From the NCBI GenBank assembly GCA_030039105.1, contig JASHQO010000272.1, positions 1 to 8,504 of the forward strand: a stretch of 8,504 bases of DNA, given 5' to 3'. The notes beneath the pieces are model-generated. The model did no database searches and was not told where the DNA came from. It was given only the letters and a program-made list of their open reading frames with translations. Both the position numbers and the translations under genes were made by a program. Below are positions 1 through 6,737 of the stretch, piece after piece (the first letter of the stretch is position 1; each line of letters opens with the position of its first letter). Source of the stretch: Xanthobacteraceae bacterium (GTDB lineage Bacteria; Pseudomonadota; Alphaproteobacteria; Rhizobiales; Xanthobacteraceae).

Positions 1-204
1 TCGCAGCTCATAGGGATTGTAGTTGTATTTCTTCAGTTCCTCGTCGGCGCTGGCGAGCCGTATGGCCGCGTCCGCACTCAATTCTGGTGTCCTCGTTTGA
101 ACCGCGGCAATTGCGGCCAAGGCGAAATCGCCAGCATTGAGCGCTTGAGCGATGTGATCCGCTTGGAGGCGATGGTCGGCAATCGTGTCGACACGCTTAT
201 GCAA
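1..204 (-). CDS. Hypothetical protein fragment, 3' end beyond window
   Basis: An open frame of 68 codons runs off the left edge. It is alanine-rich and probably helical, with segments such as QALNAGDFALAAIAAVQTRTP, and ends at the edge in KKYNYNPYELR. The composition looks like real protein rather than a shadow frame. The start is doubtful: an in-frame TGA lies at 205-207, the first possible start is the TTG at 202-204 directly after it, there is no ATG or GTG in the frame, and no purine-rich Shine-Dalgarno precedes it. It may therefore be a 5'-truncated or degraded gene rather than an intact one. It lies downstream of guaA in the same direction, in DNA of visibly lower GC. I recognise no named family. 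Whether it belongs to an inserted element or to the core chromosome cannot be decided from this piece. Confidence 0.4.
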   Translation of the reverse strand, partial: MHKRVDTIADHRLQADHIAQALNAGDFALAAIAAVQTRTPELSADAAIRLASADEELKKYNYNPYELR

Positions 205-339
205 TCATTTCAGCATGCCACTATGGCTGGAATCATAGCCTCGGTCATCGGCGCTGATTATTCATCAACAAACCCGCCAATCGTGCTCTTCCTGTCTACT
301 CAATTTCCCTCAAAGCTACGCTACAGTATCCCATACTCC
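205..339. other. Non-coding gap downstream of guaA
   Basis: These 135 bases are roughly half GC, clearly lower than the guaA coding region. No frame on either strand gives a convincing gene. The only visible symmetry is a weak inverted repeat, CTATG at 222-226 and CATAG at 235-239, separated by eight bases. There is no stem followed by a T run that would mark a clear intrinsic terminator for guaA. No tRNA-like fold or CCA end is seen. Confidence 0.5.
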
Positions 340-351
340 TCACTCCCACTC
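340..351 (-). other. Candidate integration core at guaA 3' end
   Basis: On the minus strand this is GAGTGGGAGTGA, the last three sense codons of guaA (Glu-Trp-Glu) plus its stop. From established knowledge, the conserved 3' end of guaA is a recurrent insertion site for genomic islands and integrative elements, including one of the sites used by tripartite mesorhizobial ICEs. The sequence shows an intact guaA end followed by a drop in GC. No second copy of the core exists in the window and no integrase is visible, so occupancy is an inference only. Confidence 0.3.
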
Positions 352-1893
352 GATCGTCCCGGGCGGCTTCGACGTCACGTCGTACACGACGCGATTGACG
401 CCCTTGACCTCATTGATGATCCGCGTCGCCACGGCCCCGATAAACTTCATGTCGAACGGATAAAAGTCCGCAGTCATGCCGTCGGTCGAGGTCACAGCGC
501 GAAGCCCGACGACGTAGTCGTAGGTGCGGTAGTCCCCCATGACGCCGACGGTGCGGACCGGCAGTAGCACGGCGAAGGCTTGCCAGATGTCGTCGTAGAG
601 GCCGGCGCGGCGGATTTCTTCGATGAAGACCTCGTCGGCGAGACGCAGGATGTCGAGTTTTTCGCGCGTGATCGCGCCCGGGCAGCGGATGGCGAGGCCC
701 GGGCCGGGGAATGGATGGCGGCCGACGAAGGCGTCAGGCAGGCCGAGCTCGCGGCCGAGCGCGCGGACTTCGTCCTTGAACAATTCGCGCAACGGCTCGA
801 CGAGCTTCATGTTCATGCGCTCGGGCAGGCCGCCGACATTGTGGTGTGATTTGATCGTCACCGACGGACCGCCGGTGAACGACACGCTCTCGATGACGTC
901 GGGATAGAGCGTGCCTTGCGCCAAGAACTCGGCGCCGCCGATGTTCTTCGCTTCGGCCTCGAACACGTCGATGAACAATCTGCCAATGGTCTTGCGCTTC
1001 TGCTCGGGGTCATCGACGCCTTTGAGCGCGTCGAGAAACGTCTCGGACGCGTCGACGTGCACCAGCGGAATGTTGTAGGCACCGCGGAACAGCGCCACGA
1101 CCTTTTCGGCTTCGCCGAGGCGAAGCAGGCCGTGATCGACGAACACGCAGGTGAGCTGGCTGCCGATCGCTTCATGGATCAGAACCGCGGCGACAGCAGA
1201 GTCGACGCCACCGGACAGGCCGCAAATCACCCTGCCGTTGCCGACCTGGCGGCGGATTTTTTCGATCGCCTCGTCCTTGAAGGCGCGCATGGTCCAGTCG
1301 CCGGTGCAGCCGGCGACGTTGCGCACGAAGTTGCGCAGGATTGCGGCGCCATGCGGCGTGTGCACGACTTCGAGATGGAATTGGGTGGCGTAGAATTTTC
1401 GCCTGTCGTCGCCGATCATGGCGATCGGCGCGTTGGCCGAGGTGCCGATGGCGACGAATCCTTCCGGCGGTTTTGTCACGCGATCGCCGTGGCTCATCCA
1501 CACCGGGTAGCGCTGGCCGACCTGCCAGACGCCGTCGGTCAGCGGCGACGGTTTCGTCAACTCGACCTCGGCGCGACCGAACTCGCGGTGATGGCCGGCC
1601 TCGACCTTGCCGCCGAGCTGGTGCGCCATGGCCTGCTCGCCGTAGCAGATGCCGAGCACCGGCAGGCCGGCCCGGTAGATCGCCATCGGCGCCAGCGGTG
1701 CGTCCTTGTCGAGCACCGAGGCCGGGCCGCCAGAGAGGATGACGCCTTTGGGCCGCATCTCGCGCAGCGCGGCTTCGGCCTTCTGGAACGGCACGATCTC
1801 GCAATAGACCCCGTCCTCGCGCACCCGCCGAGCAATGAGTTGGGTGACCTGCGAGCCGAAATCGACGATCAGAATCTTGTCGTGATTTGCCAT
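340..1893 (-). CDS. guaA: GMP synthase (glutamine-hydrolysing)
   Basis: Cytosolic enzyme converting XMP to GMP with ATP and glutamine, the last step of de novo GMP synthesis. The 517-residue product is normal in length. Residues 5-190 form a class I glutamine amidotransferase domain with nucleophile Cys83 in GICYGEQ and His173/Glu175 in QFHLEVVHT. Residues 200-390 form the ATP-pyrophosphatase domain with P-loop SGGVDS at 227-232. The C-terminal dimerisation domain includes RHPFPGPGLAIR and ends in GTIEWE. The motif usually written FHPE is FHLE here, a Pro-to-Leu change between the catalytic His and Glu. I chose the ATG of MANHDKILIVDFGSQ. An in-frame ATG at 1947, overlapping the rsmB stop as ATGA, would add 18 residues and is a real alternative, since neither start has a strong Shine-Dalgarno. 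The gene follows rsmB and is probably the last of the guaB-led cluster. Confidence 0.97.
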   Translation of the reverse strand: MANHDKILIVDFGSQVTQLIARRVREDGVYCEIVPFQKAEAALREMRPKGVILSGGPASVLDKDAPLAPMAIYRAGLPVLGICYGEQAMAHQLGGKVEAGHHREFGRAEVELTKPSPLTDGVWQVGQRYPVWMSHGDRVTKPPEGFVAIGTSANAPIAMIGDDRRKFYATQFHLEVVHTPHGAAILRNFVRNVAGCTGDWTMRAFKDEAIEKIRRQVGNGRVICGLSGGVDSAVAAVLIHEAIGSQLTCVFVDHGLLRLGEAEKVVALFRGAYNIPLVHVDASETFLDALKGVDDPEQKRKTIGRLFIDVFEAEAKNIGGAEFLAQGTLYPDVIESVSFTGGPSVTIKSHHNVGGLPERMNMKLVEPLRELFKDEVRALGRELGLPDAFVGRHPFPGPGLAIRCPGAITREKLDILRLADEVFIEEIRRAGLYDDIWQAFAVLLPVRTVGVMGDYRTYDYVVGLRAVTSTDGMTADFYPFDMKFIGAVATRIINEVKGVNRVVYDVTSKPPGTIEWE

Positions 1894-1943
1894 AGGCGGT
1901 TCTAAGGGAAGCGCCTGAGTCTGTCGAGCCGTTGCCGCAGAAT

Positions 1944-3248
1944 TCATCCTGAGCGCCGTAAAAGGCTGACGAAAAACCCGTCGGTGTCGGTCCGGCGCGG
2001 CGTCATCAGCAAGCCATGGTCGGAGATAAGCGCCGCGTGGGTAAAAAGATAGGCGCGCTCGCCCAGCGCCTGGGCGGTCTCGGCCGGCTTTTCCACGGAA
2101 AAATCGGGGTGCCGCGCGACGAAGGCCCGCATCTGGTCGCCATTTTCCTCGTTGAGCACCGAGCAGGTGATGTAGACGATCCGGCCGCCCTTGGGCTTGG
2201 TCAGCGCCGCGGCGTGCTCCAGCAGCGCATCCTGCTGCTTGATCCGTTCCTCGAGCGCGCCGGGGCGGACGCGCCATTTGGCGTCCGGGTTGCGCCGCCA
2301 AGTGCCGGTGCCGGTGCAGGGCGCATCGATCAGTACGAGGTCGGCGCGGCCGGCGAGGTCGGCCAGCATGTCGGCCTCGCCGCGCGGCGTGCGCACCTGG
2401 ATGTTGCGGGCGTCGGCGCGGGTGATGCGCTCGTGGATCGGGACCAGTTGCCGCTTGTCGACGTCGGTGGCGTAGATCTGGCCGCGGTTCTCCATGGCGG
2501 CGGCCAATACCAATGTCTTGCCGCCGGCGCCGGCGGCAATGTCGACGACCTGCTCGCCGGGTTTGGCGCCGGCCAACAGCGCGGCGAGTTGCGAGCCCTC
2601 GTCCTGGACCTCGATCTCGCCCTTGCGGAACAGTGGCTCGGCGTGGATCGCGGGATTGCGGGAATCCGCCGCGAGCCGGATGCGCAAGCCGAGCGGTGAC
2701 CACCGTGTCCGTTCGGCGCTCAAATGCGCAAGCTTTGGCTCGAGCTCATCGCGGTCGGCCTTGAGCGTGTTGACCCGCAGATCGAGCGGCGCCCGGGTCG
2801 CCAGCGCCGCGCCTTCGGCGCTGCGCTCGTCGCCGAACACGCGCGCAAAGTAAGGATCGAGCCATTCCGGATATTCGCCCTGGACGTGAAGCGGCGCGTT
2901 GGCGAGCGTCGCCGGCCCGAACGCCGCCCGCTCCTTCTCGGTCAGCGGCTCCGGCGCAAAACGCGCGCCGCTGCACAGCGCCTCGATGGCGGCGACGTCC
3001 AGGCCGCGCTCGCGCTGCAGCGTGCCGAGCAGCACCGCGCGCGGCGTCGCTTCGCCCATCAGCCAGCTCGACGACGCCTTGCGGCGCAGCGCGTCATAGA
3101 CCAGGCCGGCAATCGCGGCGCGGTCCGATGAGCCGGCGAAGCGGTGCGACAGTCCCCAGTCCTTGAGCACGTCGGCAGCAGGACGGCGCCGCGCGTCGAT
3201 ATCGGCAAACACTTCGATGGCGGCGGAAAGGCGAGCGGCGGGAGTCAC
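1944..3248 (-). CDS. rsmB: RsmB/NOP-family RNA (cytosine-5) methyltransferase
   Basis: SAM-dependent enzyme that methylates cytosine C5 in RNA, most likely 16S rRNA as in E. coli RsmB. The exact target base is inferred. The 434-residue product has an N-terminal helical NusB-like region (about 1-140) and a linker with PLDLRVNTLK at 154-163. The Rossmann methyltransferase domain follows: motif I is DIAAGAGGKT (236-245), where many relatives have APGGKT; motif IV is DAPCTGTG with Cys311; motif VI is YITCS with Cys362, the expected catalytic nucleophile. The conserved RRNPDAKWR follows motif IV. The start is GTG at 3246-3248 and there is no good Shine-Dalgarno, so translation may be modest. It lies between a palindromic repeat and guaA. 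Its TGA overlaps a possible upstream ATG of guaA. Another RsmB/NOP paralogue is possible, but the full domain set supports this name. Confidence 0.9.
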   Translation of the reverse strand: MTPAARLSAAIEVFADIDARRRPAADVLKDWGLSHRFAGSSDRAAIAGLVYDALRRKASSSWLMGEATPRAVLLGTLQRERGLDVAAIEALCSGARFAPEPLTEKERAAFGPATLANAPLHVQGEYPEWLDPYFARVFGDERSAEGAALATRAPLDLRVNTLKADRDELEPKLAHLSAERTRWSPLGLRIRLAADSRNPAIHAEPLFRKGEIEVQDEGSQLAALLAGAKPGEQVVDIAAGAGGKTLVLAAAMENRGQIYATDVDKRQLVPIHERITRADARNIQVRTPRGEADMLADLAGRADLVLIDAPCTGTGTWRRNPDAKWRVRPGALEERIKQQDALLEHAAALTKPKGGRIVYITCSVLNEENGDQMRAFVARHPDFSVEKPAETAQALGERAYLFTHAALISDHGLLMTPRRTDTDGFFVSLLRRSG

Positions 3249-3276
3249 GAAATTACGCTTGCGCTAAACATCGCTC

Positions 3277-3327
3277 GTCCCCGCGAACACGGAGACCCAG
3301 TTGCTGGATTCCCGCTCGCGCGGGAAT
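3277..3327. repeat. Three-palindrome intergenic repeat upstream of rsmB
   Basis: Three inverted repeats abut without gaps. The first, 3277-3296, is imperfect: GTC/GAC, a C-A mismatch, then CCG/CGG around CGAACA. The second is CCAG-TTG-CTGG at 3297-3307. The third is perfect: ATTCCCGC (3308-3315), loop TCGC, GCGGGAAT (3320-3327). From general knowledge, short palindromes with ATTCCCGC/GCGGGAAT arms are dispersed in intergenic regions of Bradyrhizobium-like genomes. It fills most of the 95-bp gap between the 214-residue gene and rsmB, so it could fold in the transcript. No T run follows it, so it is not a classical terminator. Confidence 0.7.
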
Positions 3328-3343
3328 GAGCGCAGGAGATCCG

Positions 3344-3988
3344 TCATTGCATCGCCTGCTTGATCGCAACGCTGCGGCTGCCGGCGGGCGTCTCATGGCG
3401 CTTGATCTTGGCGCGCATCCGCTTGATCGCCTCGGTAATATCGCCGGCATGAAAGCCCTTAGGCAGCTTGCCGGCGTGCGCGCTCTTCAACATGCGCCGC
3501 ATCAGATCGTCGTCGTGCTCATCGCGATATGGCTTCAAGTCGAGGTCCTTGGGCACCTTGGTCAGCCGCTCGTCACCGATGCGCTTGACGTATTTCTGCA
3601 TGAAGCGGTCGTAGTCGCGCCAGTTGACGCCGGCGGCGCGCACGGCGGCCTGCTCGGCGCGGGTCGCGATCTGGTGCGCATGCAGGTAATGCAGCCCGAG
3701 CTGATCAATCAGAGTCTTCTCGACCTCTTCGTGCAGAACGAGAAAGCGATCGGTATTGACGGTGCGGCCGCGAAACTTGAACGTCGATGGCATGTGCCGG
3801 TCGATGAAGATGGTCTTGCCGTCGAGGCTGTAGCCGGCAAGATAAGGAATGTCATGCTTACGGTCGAACTTCTTGACCCGCCGGCAGATGGCGTCGAGCG
3901 CCCGATCCATCATCAGGCCCGACACGTACCAATCCGGCATATGGATTTTCACGTGCGGCGCGGTGGGATGGCAATAATCCAGCGGCAT
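3344..3988 (-). CDS. Uncharacterised protein with HEEVE and HAH motifs
   Basis: I do not recognise a named function. The 214-residue protein has no signal peptide or membrane segment, so it is likely cytosolic. A central region starts with the strand-like KTIFIDRHMP (58-67). It continues with VLHEEVEKTL around His86, Glu87 and Glu90, then YLHAHQIATRAE with His103 and His105. The spacing of acidic and histidine residues suggests a metal-binding or metalloprotease-like helix pair, but it is not the classical HExxH signature. A charged stretch follows (about 135-170: VPKDLDLKPYRDEHDDD), then a basic tail with KRMRAKIKRH. The ATG has a good AAGGA Shine-Dalgarno nine bases upstream that overlaps the stop of the MAPEG gene, so the two are probably translationally coupled. 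Similar proteins seem widespread in alphaproteobacteria; this is recollection and was not checked. Confidence 0.8.
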   Translation of the reverse strand: MPLDYCHPTAPHVKIHMPDWYVSGLMMDRALDAICRRVKKFDRKHDIPYLAGYSLDGKTIFIDRHMPSTFKFRGRTVNTDRFLVLHEEVEKTLIDQLGLHYLHAHQIATRAEQAAVRAAGVNWRDYDRFMQKYVKRIGDERLTKVPKDLDLKPYRDEHDDDLMRRMLKSAHAGKLPKGFHAGDITEAIKRMRAKIKRHETPAGSRSVAIKQAMQ

Positions 3989-3997
3989 AGCTAAAAA

Positions 3998-4002
3998 TCC
4001 TT
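3998..4002 (-). promoter_or_regulatory. Shine-Dalgarno overlapping MAPEG stop codon
   Basis: On the minus strand AAGGA begins with the final A of the MAPEG gene's TGA (4002-4004) and lies nine bases before the ATG at 3986-3988. It fixes the start of the 214-residue protein and implies re-initiation by ribosomes finishing the MAPEG gene. Confidence 0.6.
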
Positions 4003-4424
4003 CAGCGCAGCGTCAGAACCTCGACGATGTAGATCAACCACATGACGATCAGCACGATCGCGGCGACGCCGTACAACGGGCCGCGCAGCTTGATGTTATT
4101 GCTCGTCACGTGGATATAGGCATGCAGAACACGGAAGATCACGAAGACCCATGCCAGCACGACGAACACGATGCCGGCGAGATGCGTCACGTATTCGAGA
4201 ATGGTGAGAACGTAGAACAACACCGGCAATTCGAACTGATTGGAGAACGAGTAGGCGAATTGCAGCGTGCCCTTCGACCAGTTCGGCTCGCGCAGCGCAA
4301 CGTTGTCGTATCGCGCCACGCCGGACTTGAAATCGCGGCCGCGCATTGGCACCAAAGCGCTCCCTAGCATAAAGGTGAGGATCACCTCGACGAACAGCGG
4401 CAGCAGGATCGCCTGGACGGACAT
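4002..4424 (-). CDS. MAPEG-family integral membrane protein
   Basis: A 140-residue protein with four predicted membrane helices: about 4-24, 66-80, 81-103 and 118-137. The loop between helices 1 and 2 is polar (VPMRGRDFKSGVARYDNVALREPNWSKG in part). It carries the NQFELPVLFY segment (62-71) at the start of helix 2 and RVLHAYIHVTSN (98-109) at the end of helix 3, both typical of MAPEG proteins (membrane-associated proteins in eicosanoid and glutathione metabolism). Eukaryotic members are glutathione S-transferases or leukotriene synthases; bacterial members mostly have no known substrate, so none is assigned. The ATG is the first usable start, because an in-frame TGA lies at 4431-4433. Its Shine-Dalgarno is weak (GAAG). 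It sits 80 bases downstream of the methyltransferase gene and 13 bases upstream of the next gene. Confidence 0.85.
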   Translation of the reverse strand: MSVQAILLPLFVEVILTFMLGSALVPMRGRDFKSGVARYDNVALREPNWSKGTLQFAYSFSNQFELPVLFYVLTILEYVTHLAGIVFVVLAWVFVIFRVLHAYIHVTSNNIKLRGPLYGVAAIVLIVMWLIYIVEVLTLR

Positions 4425-4504
4425 CGATCTTCACCCGGTTTGGGCGCCCTCCTACCACGACGCGCGTTACGCCGCCATGTCGTCGCGTGCCACGTCGCCG
4501 CCGC

Positions 4505-5059
4505 TCACAGCTTGACGCTGATCGCCGTTTCGCCGGCGTCGTCGATCAACGCGCTGCGCCACGATTTGCCGTCGAACAGCGCCTTGCGCACGCCCTCGGG
4601 CGTGCTCCGGTGATTGAGATTGGCGGTGATCAGCGTGCCGCCGGTGCGCAGAAGCCCGCGCAGCGTCTTGTGCAGCGCCGGCGACGGCGCCTGGCCGTCG
4701 AAGAAGACGACGTCGTAGCCGGGATCGAGCGTCGCCAGCACAGTCGCGAAATCGCCTTCGTGCACGGTGATGCGATGATCCATCGCGGCGGCGGCGATAT
4801 TATCGCGCGCGAGCTGCACGTGCTCCGGATCGCGCTCGATGGTGTCGACGGTGGCATCCGGCGCCCCGGAGGCGAACGACAGCGCGGTGTAACCGAGCGC
4901 AGTGCCCAGTTCCAAGATGCGCCGTGCGTTGGCCGCGGCGGCGATCGCCGCAAGCAGCGGCCCGTTGTCGTACGGATAGGCACCGCAGCCGTGCTTGGCC
5001 CGGTGCGTGTTGGTCGCGGCGCGCACTTTGGCGAACGGATCGACGGCGGCAGCCGGCAT
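4505..5059 (-). CDS. SAM-dependent O-methyltransferase-like protein
   Basis: A 184-residue class I methyltransferase, short and consisting essentially of the catalytic domain. After an N-terminal HGCGAYPYDNGPLLAAI segment comes motif I, ILELGTALGYTALSFA, the SAM glycine-rich loop. TIERDPEHVQLARDN follows with the acidic residue that normally binds the SAM ribose. Next are DVVFFDGQAPSP (motif IV) and GGTLITANLNH (post-motif strand). The order resembles the family 3 O-methyltransferases (catechol or caffeoyl-CoA type), but the substrate cannot be read. The start is the ATG at 5057-5059, because AGGTGG lies five bases upstream. A GTG at 5066-5068 in the same frame is part of that Shine-Dalgarno and is less likely. 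Only nine bases separate this ATG from the guaB stop, so it should be co-transcribed and coupled with guaB. Confidence 0.85.
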   Translation of the reverse strand: MPAAAVDPFAKVRAATNTHRAKHGCGAYPYDNGPLLAAIAAAANARRILELGTALGYTALSFASGAPDATVDTIERDPEHVQLARDNIAAAAMDHRITVHEGDFATVLATLDPGYDVVFFDGQAPSPALHKTLRGLLRTGGTLITANLNHRSTPEGVRKALFDGKSWRSALIDDAGETAISVKL

Positions 5060-5064
5060 CAGAG

Positions 5065-5068
5065 CCAC

Positions 5069-5070
<2 letters not shown>
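5065..5070 (-). promoter_or_regulatory. Shine-Dalgarno overlapping guaB stop codon
   Basis: On the minus strand AGGTGG shares its AG with the guaB TAG (5069-5071) and lies five bases before the ATG at 5057-5059. It decides the start of the methyltransferase against the GTG within the site itself, and it suggests translational coupling to guaB. Confidence 0.6.
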
Positions 5071-6562
<1,492 letters not shown>

Positions 6563-6577
6563 TGCCAACTCCGGAAG

Positions 6578-6595
6578 GGCCCGCGATGCCGGGCC
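6578..6595 (-). repeat. GC-rich hairpin next to guaB ribosome binding site
   Basis: Perfect six-base arms GGCCCG (6578-6583) and CGGGCC (6590-6595) enclose a six-base loop. In the guaB transcript the stem would end five bases before the GGAG ribosome binding site (6569-6572), close enough to influence initiation. No U run follows, so it is not an obvious intrinsic terminator. Confidence 0.55.
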
Positions 6596-6602
6596 GGCGC
6601 AT

Positions 6603-6614
6603 TGGCGGACGCCA
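6603..6614 (-). repeat. Short palindrome in guaB leader
   Basis: TGGCG (6603-6607) and CGCCA (6610-6614) are exact inverted copies with two bases between. As RNA it would fold as a four-pair stem with a four-base loop. It lies between the two larger hairpins of the leader. Confidence 0.4.
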
Positions 6615-6616
6615 CA

Positions 6617-6645
6617 GGGCGAGTGGACCTCTGGTCCCCTCGCCC
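6617..6645 (-). repeat. Strong 29-base stem-loop in guaB leader
   Basis: Arms GGGCGAG (6617-6623) and CTCGCCC (6639-6645) pair perfectly. After one mismatch (T6624/C6638), inner arms GGACC (6625-6629) and GGTCC (6633-6637) also pair perfectly around a three-base loop, giving twelve pairs in all. In the guaB transcript it would lie 55-83 bases before the start codon. It could instead be a DNA operator, as the near-perfect dyad symmetry suits a dimeric repressor. No known riboswitch class is recognised. Confidence 0.6.
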
Positions 6646-6737
6646 GAATCGACGGCCCGCTTTTGGGTTGGCGGCGGTCGATATCACGCCTTGCCCATAA
6701 ATAATAGGCCTTTGGCCCGAAAACAGGTGGAAATCTC

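Larger units (their letters stand above)
6563..6737. promoter_or_regulatory. Divergent intergenic region, guaB and solute-binding gene
   Basis: These 175 bases separate guaB (minus) from the solute-binding protein gene (plus) and must hold both promoters unless transcription starts elsewhere. The only AT-rich patch is at 6697-6706 (ATAAATAATA), which could supply a -10 element in either direction. Read on the minus strand it contains TATTAT and TTTATG. I found no convincing -35 box at correct spacing for either strand. A GAATC site at 6646-6650 fits the GANTC motif of alphaproteobacterial CcrM methylation. The guaB-proximal part carries three inverted repeats described separately. Confidence 0.45.

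Noticed and set aside
222..239. Inverted repeat downstream of guaA as an intrinsic terminator
   Set aside because: The stem is five pairs with a loop of eight and no T run follows in the minus direction.
97..567. A 156-codon plus-strand frame spanning the guaA end
   Set aside because: More than a third is antisense to guaA and the rest has no ribosome binding site or recognisable sequence.
916..1905. A 329-codon plus-strand open frame opposite guaA
   Set aside because: Antisense shadow of guaA with typical skewed composition and no start context or motif.
2016..2699. A 227-codon plus-strand frame opposite rsmB
   Set aside because: Same antisense codon-bias effect; no independent support.
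1894..2703. Long in-frame N-terminal extension of GuaA overlapping rsmB
   Set aside because: The extension is Arg/Pro-rich, has no family match and is the out-of-frame shadow of rsmB. Only the short extension from 1947 is considered possible.
3326..3994. A 222-codon plus-strand frame opposite the HEEVE protein
   Set aside because: It mirrors the minus-strand gene almost end to end. The minus-strand frame has a good ribosome binding site and coherent motifs, while this one does not.
4432..4453. Strong AGGAGG at 4448-4453 (minus) with a GTG at 4432-4434
   Set aside because: The GTG opens a frame that is only the shifted shadow of the MAPEG gene, and the AGGAGG is 23 bases from the MAPEG ATG, too far for normal use.
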